A DNA stretch of 64,000 nucleotides. It comes from Streptomonospora salina (GTDB lineage: Bacteria; Actinomycetota; Actinomycetes; Streptosporangiales; Streptosporangiaceae). Both the position numbers and the translations under genes were made by a program. The DNA lies in contig NZ_JACHLY010000001.1 of NCBI RefSeq assembly GCF_014204715.1, positions 4,052,501 to 4,116,500 on the forward strand, read 5' to 3'. Below are positions 33,449 to 40,027 of the stretch, piece after piece. Position 1 is the stretch's first letter. Each line of letters starts with the position of its first letter. Below the pieces are notes generated by a model, which did no database searches, had not been told where the DNA came from, and saw only the letters and a program-made list of their open reading frames with translations.

Positions 33449-34723
33449 ATGCCCCCCAAGGAAGACGACGCCAAGGCCTCGAGCGAACTGGTGGTAACCG
33501 GGTTCAACAGGGTGTTCCTGAGCCTTGAGCGCCTTGCCGGCGGACTGATCACCGCCTTGATGGCGCTGCTCGCCCTCGCTGTCGTCGGCGTGGTCCTGGT
33601 CGCCTGCTTCCTCGCCGTCGGCCTGCCGTTCCTGTCCGCGGCGCTGCGCCTGGTGCGCTTGGTCGCCGACCGGGAGCGGCACCGCCTCAGCCGGTGGGGA
33701 CCGACCATGCCGGCGCCCGCAGCGGCCGCCGTCCCCACCGGGATCGAGGGGGCGCTCAAGGCCGCCGTCCGCGACGTCCAGGTGTGGCGCGACCTGGTCT
33801 GGCTCGCTTGCCACGCCACCCTGGGGCTGCTGACCGGGCTGCTGGGGGTGCTGCTTCCGGTGATCGCTGTCCGGGACATCACGTTCCCGCTGTGGTGGTG
33901 GCTGCTGCCGCCGGACGCGGCCGGGGCCTCGATCGGCGTACCCATCGAGGACTGGTACACCGCCCTGGCCGTGGGTCTGCTGGGGGCCGCTTGGGGAGCG
34001 CTCACCTTCGGGCTCGAACCGGTCCTGGCGTGGCTCCAGTCGTGGCCGGGCCGCCAGCTGCTCGGGCCGCACTCGCGGACCGTCCTACACGAGCGCATCA
34101 ACGAGCTCACGGCCACCCGGGCCGCCGCTCTCCAAGCGCACACCGCCGAGCTCCGCCGGATCGAGCGGTCCCTGCACGACGGGGCGCAGAGCCGACTGGT
34201 CGCCGTCATCATCCAGATGGGGTCCGCGCGGAGGGTGCTCCAGACCGACCCGGCGCGGGCGGACGCGATGCTGGACTGCACCCAGGCGGCCGCCGAGGAC
34301 GCGCTAGCCGAACTGCGCGGCCTGGTGCGCGGCATCCTCCCTCCGGCGCTGGAGAACCACGACTTGGAGGGGGCCCTCAGCGCGCTCGCCTCAGGCTGCT
34401 CGGTCCCCTGCACAGCGGAGGCGGGCGACCTGGGCGTTCTCGCGTCCTCCATCGAGGCGACCGCCTACCACGCCGTCGCTGAGGCGGTCACCAACGTGAC
34501 CCGGCACAGCGAGGCCGGGCGCGCCGGCATCCGGGTCACGAGAGAGGGGGACATCTTGCACATCCGCATCCACGACGACGGGCGGGGCGGCGCGGCTGAA
34601 GACACCGGAACCGGTTTGGCGGGCATCCGGCGCCGGGTGGAGGCGCACGACGGTAACCTCATCGTGGACAGCCCTGAGGGCGGGCCGACCGACATCCGGG
34701 TGGAGTTGCCGTGCAGATCGTGA
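33449..34723 (+). CDS. Membrane histidine kinase, HisKA_3 type (second pair)
   Basis: About 424 residues. The sensor region has helices near 25-65, 110-140 and 165-190 and the motif FPLWWWLLPP. The phosphotransfer motif is ERSLHDGAQSRL, followed by an HATPase_c domain with N-box AVAEAVTNVTRHS and G-box DDGRGG. It is paralogous to the kinase at 260-1486: same domain order, same WWW-LPP sensor motif and the same -ELPC- ending. The ATG at 33449 is chosen because GGGAG lies 9 nt upstream. The gene overlaps the regulator that follows by 13 nt. It probably senses the cell envelope or a peptide and may control the adjacent biosynthetic operon. Confidence 0.93.
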   Translation: MPPKEDDAKASSELVVTGFNRVFLSLERLAGGLITALMALLALAVVGVVLVACFLAVGLPFLSAALRLVRLVADRERHRLSRWGPTMPAPAAAAVPTGIEGALKAAVRDVQVWRDLVWLACHATLGLLTGLLGVLLPVIAVRDITFPLWWWLLPPDAAGASIGVPIEDWYTALAVGLLGAAWGALTFGLEPVLAWLQSWPGRQLLGPHSRTVLHERINELTATRAAALQAHTAELRRIERSLHDGAQSRLVAVIIQMGSARRVLQTDPARADAMLDCTQAAAEDALAELRGLVRGILPPALENHDLEGALSALASGCSVPCTAEAGDLGVLASSIEATAYHAVAEAVTNVTRHSEAGRAGIRVTREGDILHIRIHDDGRGGAAEDTGTGLAGIRRRVEAHDGNLIVDSPEGGPTDIRVELPCRS

Positions 34724-35364
34724 TCGCTGAGGACGACGCCCTGCTCCGGGAAGGGATGGCCGCGCTGCTGCGGGGCGAAGGGTTCGAGATCGTCGCTGCC
34801 GTCGGCGAGGTTGGGGAACTGCTCGACGCGGTATCCGAGCACGCCCCTGACATCGCCATCATCGATGTGCGGATGCCGCCCACCTACACCGACGAAGGCA
34901 TTCAGGCGGCGGTGCGCGCCCGGTGCCTCCGACCGGGGATGCCCGTGCTCGTTCTGTCGGCCTATGTCGAGCAGACGTTCGCCACGGAACTGATGGACAA
35001 CGGAGCGTCGGGTATCGGGTACATGCTCAAGGAGCGGGTCGGCCGGGTCGATCGGTTCCTGGACACCCTGCGCAGGGTCGCGCAGGGGCAGGCCGCGATT
35101 GATCCGGAGGTGGTGGCCCAGCTGTTCGCCCGCAAGCCCGCCGACGACGCCCTCTCCCTGCTCAGCCCACGCGAACGGGACGTGCTCGCCCTCATGGCCG
35201 AAGGGCTGGGCAACGGGGCTATCGCCGAGCGGATGACCGTCACGGAAGGGGCGGTGCACAAGCACATCCGCAGCGTCTTCGGCAAATTCGGCCTGGCCTC
35301 CGACGACCGCTCGGACCGGCGGGTCGCCGCGGTGCTGCACTACTTGAACGCCACGGGCCGCTGA
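34711..35364 (+). CDS. LuxR/NarL-type response regulator
   Basis: The 217-residue protein has a receiver domain (IAEDDALLREG; phospho-Asp in IIDVRMPPTYTDEG near residue 53; Lys in LKERVG) and a LuxR HTH domain (LSPRERDVLALMAEGLGNGAIAERMTVTEGAVHKHIRSVFGKF, about 147-190). The GTG start at 34711 lies within the end of the kinase gene (13-nt overlap), exactly as in the pair at the left end of the window. It is activated by that kinase and binds DNA as a dimer. Target promoters are unknown; the NRPS operon promoter 2.6 kb away is a candidate. Confidence 0.95.
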   Translation: MQIVIAEDDALLREGMAALLRGEGFEIVAAVGEVGELLDAVSEHAPDIAIIDVRMPPTYTDEGIQAAVRARCLRPGMPVLVLSAYVEQTFATELMDNGASGIGYMLKERVGRVDRFLDTLRRVAQGQAAIDPEVVAQLFARKPADDALSLLSPRERDVLALMAEGLGNGAIAERMTVTEGAVHKHIRSVFGKFGLASDDRSDRRVAAVLHYLNATGR

Positions 35365-35599
35365 CCCCGACGCGGGCGGTGCGGGCCCGGTGCTTCGGCC
35401 TCCCTTCTCGTCCGTCGGCCTTTTGGTTGCGAGTGAACCGGGGACGCGGTGTGAGCGCCCGGCGTGCGACGGTGGCCGAACCGGCCTACGAACGGGCGCA
35501 CCGATGCGTTTGTCCACCCGCCGCGGCCACGTGCGGGGCCTCGATGCGGCTGCTCCGCTGTCGATGGAGCACGCGCCCGCACCGCACTACCCGCTCTGA

Positions 35600-35695
35600 C
35601 CGGTACTGGGTGAGAAGGCATGCTCCTCGGCGGCCATCCGGTCCCACCTGCGCCGACGCAACATCGTCGCGACGATCGCCCAGCCCGGCGACGAC
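35600..35695 (+). pseudogene. IS5-type transposase fragment fused in frame to the integrase
   Basis: The frame that becomes the integrase is open upstream to 35600. There it reads GEKACSSAAIRSHLRRRNIV then ATIAQPGDD, which matches the internal (E/D)KAYSSRAIRxxLRRRxIxATI segment of IS5/IS427-group transposases. The match ends near 35690, after which integrase-like sequence (TTGKPLGTKCPKLK) begins. It is a scar of an IS or recombination event that replaced the integrase N-terminus. Confidence 0.6.
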
Positions 35696-35710
35696 ACCAC
35701 AGGCAAACCG

Positions 35711-37120
35711 TTGGGGACAAAGTGCCCCAAGCTGAAACGACCCAACGGGGGCTGGAACTCCGCCCACGGAACCTGGGCCGTCCAGACCGAGTTGCCCCGA
35801 CGCCCCTCCGGTACGCGGCGCCAGGCGCGGCGGATCGGGTTCGACACCCAGGAAGCCGCGCGCGACCACCTCGACCACATCAAAACGGTGCTGGGGGTGG
35901 CCGAGGGCGACGGGCAGGCCGCCATCAAGGCGGGCGACCTCATCGAACAGGCCATCAGAAAGCGCACCCACCTCCCGGGCACGGACGAAGTACGCCGCCG
36001 CATCGGCGGGGGCGCCGACACCCGCGAGACCGTGCCCACGGTGGGCGAGTGGCTCAACGAGTGGTTGGCGGGCAAGAAGAAGCTCGCCGCCTCCACCCGG
36101 TTGTCGTATCAGGGCCACATCACCAACTACCTCGCCCCGCACCTGGGCTGGGTGCGCCTCGACAAGCTCGGGACGGGCCATCTGCAGACGATGTTCGAGG
36201 CGATCGAGGAGACCAACGACCACATCCGCACCAGCCGCGCGTCAGACGATGCGCAGGTGCGGGCCTCGGTGCACGGGATGCGCACCGTGAGCGTCTCCAC
36301 CGAGCACCGCATCCGGGCGACCCTGCGCAGCGCCCTCTCGGCGGCCGTGTCCCGCCCGGACCTTCCGCTGCAGGTGAATGTGGCCTCCCACATCGAGCTG
36401 GAGTCGGCCCCGGGCCCCAAGCCGGTGGTGTGGAGCGCCGAGCGGGTCGCCCGTTTCCGCAAAACCGGCGAGGTGCCGGCCCCGGTCATGGTCTGGACCC
36501 CCGAGCAGACCGGCCGCTTCCTGGAACGCGCCCGCCGCGACCGGCTCTACGCCCTCTTCCACCTCATCGCCCTGAAAGGCCCCCGCCGGGGTGAAGCCGT
36601 GGGCTTGGAGTGGGACTCGGTGCGCCTCGACGACGGCGCGATCGGCATCACGACCCAGGTGGTGCAGTTGGGGTGGGACACGGCGGTGTCCACACCCAAG
36701 AGCGCAGCCGGGCGGCGCACCATCACCCTCGACGAGGACACCGTGGACGTGCTGAAGCCGTGGCGCAAGCGCCAGCGGCAGGAGCGCCTCAAAGCAGGGG
36801 AGGCGTGGGTGGAGTCGGGGCGGGTGTTCACCCATCCCGACGGCACCGGATTGCACCCGGGGTGGGTGAGCGGGTTGTTCTGCCGTATCGCCGCCGAGGC
36901 GGGCTTGCCGCCGATCAGCCTGCACGGACTGCGCCACGGCGCCGCCTCGCTGAGCCTGGCGGCGGGGGTGGACGTGAAGGTGGTCTCCTCCGAACTCGGC
37001 CACTCCACGACCTCGTTCACTCAGGACACCTATCAGAGCGTGTTCCCCGACGTCGCCAAAGCCGCCGCCGAGGCGACGGCGAAGCTGCTGCCGTTGACGA
37101 AGGCTCGATCCGCGGACTGA
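35711..37120 (+). CDS. Phage/ICE-type tyrosine recombinase (integrase), 5' end altered
   Basis: About 469 residues from a TTG at 35711. It has an AP2-like N-terminal arm-binding region (HGTWAVQTELPRRPSGTRRQARRIGF...), a core-binding domain (TVGEWLNEWLAGKKKLAASTRLSY..., about 108-190), and a catalytic domain with Arg (LKGPRRGEA), HGLRHGAA (His-x-x-Arg), LGHSTTSFTQDTY (His and nucleophile Tyr near 446). All catalytic residues are present. Actinomycete relatives usually carry 15-25 more N-terminal residues before the GKxLGxKCPKL motif; here they are replaced by a transposase remnant, so the native start is lost and activity is doubtful. No excisionase or replication gene is adjacent. Confidence 0.88.
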   Translation: MGTKCPKLKRPNGGWNSAHGTWAVQTELPRRPSGTRRQARRIGFDTQEAARDHLDHIKTVLGVAEGDGQAAIKAGDLIEQAIRKRTHLPGTDEVRRRIGGGADTRETVPTVGEWLNEWLAGKKKLAASTRLSYQGHITNYLAPHLGWVRLDKLGTGHLQTMFEAIEETNDHIRTSRASDDAQVRASVHGMRTVSVSTEHRIRATLRSALSAAVSRPDLPLQVNVASHIELESAPGPKPVVWSAERVARFRKTGEVPAPVMVWTPEQTGRFLERARRDRLYALFHLIALKGPRRGEAVGLEWDSVRLDDGAIGITTQVVQLGWDTAVSTPKSAAGRRTITLDEDTVDVLKPWRKRQRQERLKAGEAWVESGRVFTHPDGTGLHPGWVSGLFCRIAAEAGLPPISLHGLRHGAASLSLAAGVDVKVVSSELGHSTTSFTQDTYQSVFPDVAKAAAEATAKLLPLTKARSAD

Positions 37121-37146
37121 TCTGGGAAGGACGGTAGACCGGCCGT

Positions 37147-37172
37147 TGGGCGGCCCGGAATCGGGCCGCCCA
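37147..37172 (+). terminator. Hairpin terminator after the integrase
   Basis: Near-perfect stem of 11 bp: 37147-37157 (TGGGCGGCCCG) pairs with 37162-37172 around a 4-nt loop, 27 nt after the integrase stop. No T-tract. Confidence 0.75.
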
Positions 37173-37305
37173 TCTCCTCTGGCAGTGCGCACAGCGCGAT
37201 GGACAGGACGGTGCTGCACGGGTCACGTGCATCACGGGGCCGTCGCGGGAGGGGCCTGCCGGGCAAGGTCGGTGATGGAGGTTCGGGCGTGGCATCTTGA
37301 TGAGG

Positions 37306-37365
37306 CAACGGAGCTCCTGTGGAGCTGGGGAATTGTGTCCCGGTGCTTCCACAGGAGCTCCGTTG
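37306..37365. repeat. 18-bp perfect inverted repeat, 24-nt loop
   Basis: CAACGGAGCTCCTGTGGA at 37306-37323 is the exact reverse complement of 37348-37365. It lies in the gene-poor stretch 37121-37511, between the integrase terminator and the RHS-associated membrane genes. It could be a strong bidirectional terminator or a minimal mobile-element relic. Nothing else is recognisable in this 390-bp gap. Confidence 0.8.
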
Positions 37366-37511
37366 TTATATGTCGGGGCTGTCGGGTGCATCTCCGCGAT
37401 CGTCCTACTCACGTGGCCTGCATGGCCACGTCACGCCAGCAACTTTCATCACCCCCTGGCGCGATCCGGGATCTACTCGAACTGGCCCTGTCCTTCCTCG
37501 GGGAAACTATC

Positions 37512-37703
37512 CTATTTGGAGGTCCAAGTTCTTTTTGTCCAATAAAGTAAGCCTGAAACGACAACGATGCTGCCGACGGCGGCCATTTCAAGGATTCGTG
37601 GCCCTCTGTCGAGGAATTTTCGCACAAAGAAAGAGGTGCATGGGTAGACGAATATCATGGCGAGAATGAATGCCCATACCATGCTGTTTTTGCAGGTTTC
37701 CAT
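37512..37703 (-). CDS. Tiny two-helix membrane protein, probable orphan RHS immunity protein (63 aa)
   Basis: The ATG at 37703 has the ribosome-binding site AGAGGG. The product has two hydrophobic helices, about 8-27 (MVWAFILAMIFVYPCTSFFV) and 40-56 (MAAVGSIVVVSGLLYW), with a short basic loop RKFLDRGPR and tail TKRTWTSK. It is the most distal of four similar-sized genes that follow RHS tips in the same orientation, but has no tip of its own directly upstream. No sequence family is recognised; the immunity role is inferred from size, topology and location. Base composition is much lower in GC than the rest of the window. Confidence 0.6.
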   Translation of the reverse strand: METCKNSMVWAFILAMIFVYPCTSFFVRKFLDRGPRILEMAAVGSIVVVSGLLYWTKRTWTSK

Positions 37704-37819
37704 GGTGCCCTCTTTGTTGGCATTTACGGTTGCCCGGCGGATCTCACGACCATGGCAATCATCCGGCACTCACACGCTCCCGGCGCACTCGCAGCCAAGA
37801 AATTTCGCGCCGCCATGAA

Positions 37820-37856
37820 CGGGCGGGTGCGGCCCGAACCGGACCGCACCCGCCCG
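37820..37856 (-). terminator. 13-bp perfect stem-loop after the third immunity-like gene
   Basis: 37820-37832 (CGGGCGGGTGCGG) pairs with 37844-37856 around an 11-nt loop, 77 nt beyond the stop of the gene at 37933. No T-tract. It probably ends transcription of that gene. Confidence 0.65.
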
Positions 37857-37932
37857 CGATACACGGCCAGGGCACTCGAGACCCAATCAGCCGCCCGACC
37901 AAGGTTGTCGATGGTTCAACGAACAACCGATG

Positions 37933-38139
37933 TCAACCAAGAAAGCTTGGCAAATACATCATCAGAGCAGCCACGACAGACAAACCCAACGCAGCGAAAA
38001 GCATGGCAGCACAGACAGCGACAGAGGTTTTAGATCTCTTGTTTTTGTCAAAGGCATTAAAAGTGAGGCCGTAGACAAACCCCGCCAAGAGAAGCGCAAG
38101 GCCAATCAATAGAATGATAGTCGCCATTGCATCGCCCAT
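37933..38139 (-). CDS. Tiny two-helix membrane protein, probable immunity protein for RHS tip C (68 aa)
   Basis: The product begins MGDAMATIILLIGLALLLAG and has a second helix near residues 40-63 (VAVCAAMLFAALGLSVVAALMMY), separated by a polar loop NAFDKNKRSKTS. The ATG at 38139 lies 27 nt after the stop of orphan RHS tip C; an internal ATG at 38127 is an alternative start. Position, orientation, size and topology repeat those of the genes following the other two tips. Function is inferred only: protection from the hydrophobic tip encoded just upstream. Confidence 0.6.
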   Translation of the reverse strand: MGDAMATIILLIGLALLLAGFVYGLTFNAFDKNKRSKTSVAVCAAMLFAALGLSVVAALMMYLPSFLG

Positions 38140-38166
38140 TATTGTTCGGTTTTCTGGAGTTTACTA

Positions 38167-38661
38167 TTATCTTGTTGCATACTGCCAGATTGAATAACCC
38201 ATGCACATCAGAGCCAGGGCCGCACTCAAACTTGCAGCAATCCAGCCGAGTGGATTCCAACCGTTTTCCAGGGCCAAGAATCCCAAACCAGCCAATACAG
38301 GGCTGCCAACCACACAAACTACGTTGAGTCCGCTGGGGTCGGTGTTGTTGATGGTCGCATGCGGCGTAGGAGTACAGGTTGTCTTCTTGCCGGGAGGGGT
38401 CTTGTTGGGTGAAGCGGTGGGTGCGTTGGGAGAGGTAGCGGTGGCCGAGGGCTTTGTCGCCGTTGTCGAGTTCGTAGGCGCCGGTGTAGGTGAAGGGGTT
38501 GTCTCCGGCCGCTTGGTCGCCGCTGCCGGCCGTGGCCGCCTCGGTTTGGCCGTAGGAGGTGTAGTCGTAGGCCACCTCCGGATCGCTTGACTCGGTTCCG
38601 TCCTCGGCGAGGGCGAGGGTCGAGTTCTGGGCGTCGGTGGCGGCGTTGCAGCGCCGCCTGA
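38167..38661 (-). pseudogene. Orphan RHS 3' end with tip C, frameshifted
   Basis: From about 38661 downward the minus strand encodes the last RHS repeats and core (YDYTSYGQ..., NPFTYTGAYELDNGDKALGH, RFTQQDPSRQEDNLYSYAACD), close to the complete RHS protein at 40028. About two bases are missing near 38350 relative to that gene, throwing the frame. The downstream frame then reads INNTDPSGL and a 52-residue tip: NVVCVVGSPVLAGLGFLALE..., with cysteines at tip positions 4 and 41 and a long hydrophobic stretch. There is no start codon, signal peptide or ribosome site, so it is a silent displaced cassette. Confidence 0.8.
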
Positions 38662-38777
38662 GGCCGGGAGTGGGTGCCCGGGGGGTTTGTGCTTCCGCCC
38701 CGGGCGCCCGCCCTTCGTTCTTGCCCGGAGGTCATGGAGGTCTTCGTTTTCTATCGTGGACCGAAAACCCTCGCTCC

Positions 38778-38957
38778 TTATGTTTCCATAAGGAAAAATG
38801 CAAAAGCAGAAACAATAAGAAGAGTAGTCCCCAAGGCTATCCAAGCGATCGTCTCTGCTTTATCGGGCTTATGGTTTTGGCGAGCCAGGCTACGGATTCT
38901 CCAAGCTCCGACCATAGCAAAACCCCCCAATGCAATTGCCACCATACCGGCCGTCAT
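38778..38957 (-). CDS. Tiny two-helix membrane protein, probable immunity protein for RHS tip B (59 aa)
   Basis: The ATG at 38957 has a GAGGA ribosome-binding site 5 nt upstream. The product starts MTAGMVAIALGGFAMVGAWR, has a polar loop RSLARQNHKPDKAE and a second helix TIAWIALGTTLLIVSAFAFF, ending LMET. It begins 51 nt after the stop of orphan tip B, in the same orientation. It is shorter than 60 residues and easily overlooked. No family is recognised; the immunity role is inferred from the repeated tip-then-membrane-gene layout. Confidence 0.6.
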   Translation of the reverse strand: MTAGMVAIALGGFAMVGAWRIRSLARQNHKPDKAETIAWIALGTTLLIVSAFAFFLMET

Positions 38958-39008
38958 GGTTTCCTCTTTTTTGGAAAACTTTTCATGCAGATTGTTTCAG
39001 AATATGCC

Positions 39009-39607
39009 CTAACAAGCAGTTGCTACCCCATAAACCCCTACTCCCGCCCCGATGACAGCGGCGCCGAATAGAAATGCTGGCATGGCGACTGCGCCTCCCA
39101 CTCCGATGGCAATTGCCAAAGGCCATGCAGCGCCCGCGTATCCGATATCCGATACGAAAAATCCAGTGACATTTACCGCACATCCAACCCACAGTCCGCT
39201 GGGGTCGGTGTTGTTGATGGGGTCGCACTCTGCGTAGGAGTAGAGGTTGTCTTCCTGCCAGGAGGGGTCCTGCTGGGTGAAGCGTTCGGTGAGGTGGGAC
39301 ATGTAGCGGTGGCCCATGGCCTTGTCGCCGTTGTCGAAGGTATAGGAGCCGGTGTAGGTGAAGGGGTTGGCCTGGGCCGCTTGGTCGCCGCCGCTGTTGG
39401 TGGTGGTGTCGGTGTTGCCGTAGGGGGTGTAGTCGTAGGCCACCGCGGGATCGCCGGCGTCGGTGCCGTTTTCGGCGAGGGCGAGGGTGGAGTTCTGGTG
39501 GTCGGTGGCGGCGTTGTAGCGCTGCCCCTGGTCGTCGATCATGTCGAGCATGCGGCTGTCGGGGTCACACACGTAGTGGGTGCGGCCCCCGTCGTCCTGT
39601 TCGATGC
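39009..39607 (-). pseudogene. Orphan RHS 3' end with tip B (open frame, no start region)
   Basis: Similarity to the complete RHS gene begins sharply at about 39607 (SIEQDDGGRTHYVCDPDSRM...) and runs without frameshift through NPFTYTGSYTFDNGDKAMGH, RFTQQDPSWQEDNLYSYAECDPINNTDPSGL. A different 60-residue tip follows: WVGCAVNVTGFFVSDIGYAG..., very hydrophobic, with cysteines at tip positions 4 and 60 (the last residue). The upstream part lacks a signal peptide and YD repeats, so it is a displaced cassette and unlikely to be secreted. A hairpin (39634-39644 with 39662-39672) lies just before the homology starts. Confidence 0.82.
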
Positions 39608-39796
39608 TTGTCCAGGCTGGTACCGCAGCGCATCGAGGGCCTTCCGGCCGAACCACGTGTCGAAGGCCCTCGGTGCACCCGGGGATAGTTAACTGCTTTC
39701 GCGGCCTGTTTCTCTAATCAGAACCCTATGTATATATTCTATCCGATTCGATGATCCTTCCAGTGCCCGATACCCCGGATTGGATATTCATTACAA

Positions 39797-39988
39797 CTAA
39801 GGTTGCTCCTCCGCAATGAGAGCCACAAGCGAGACCACAAAAACGGAGACAAAAAGACATGCTGCAAGCAGTTTTTCAGCTCGTGAAACGTTGCGTCCTT
39901 TTCGGGCCAATATAAGGAACCTTATTTGCAGAAGAGCAGCAAGGGCGAGTAGCGTGGACGCCATTACTACGTACATAGCGATCGCCAA
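39797..39988 (-). CDS. Tiny two-helix membrane protein, probable immunity protein for RHS tip A (63 aa)
   Basis: Begins MAIAMYVVMASTLLALAALL, then a basic loop (LARKGRNVSRAEK) and a second helix LLAACLFVSVFVVSLVALIA, ending EEQP. ATG at 39988 lies 39 nt after the stop of the full RHS gene, so the two are probably co-transcribed. It is unlike the other three small proteins in sequence but matches them in topology (helix, basic loop, helix) and in placement directly behind a tip. The immunity function is inferred from this layout. Confidence 0.62.
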   Translation of the reverse strand: MAIAMYVVMASTLLALAALLQIRFLILARKGRNVSRAEKLLAACLFVSVFVVSLVALIAEEQP

Positions 39989-40027
39989 AAACCTTGGTTG
40001 GTTGGCATGGAAGTTATCCTTGTTTCT

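Noticed and set aside
35379-35735. 118-codon plus frame before the integrase
   Set aside because: Arg/Ser/Pro-rich without motifs; it overlaps the transposase-integrase frame, which has recognisable sequence. The gap 35365-35599 holds nothing identifiable.
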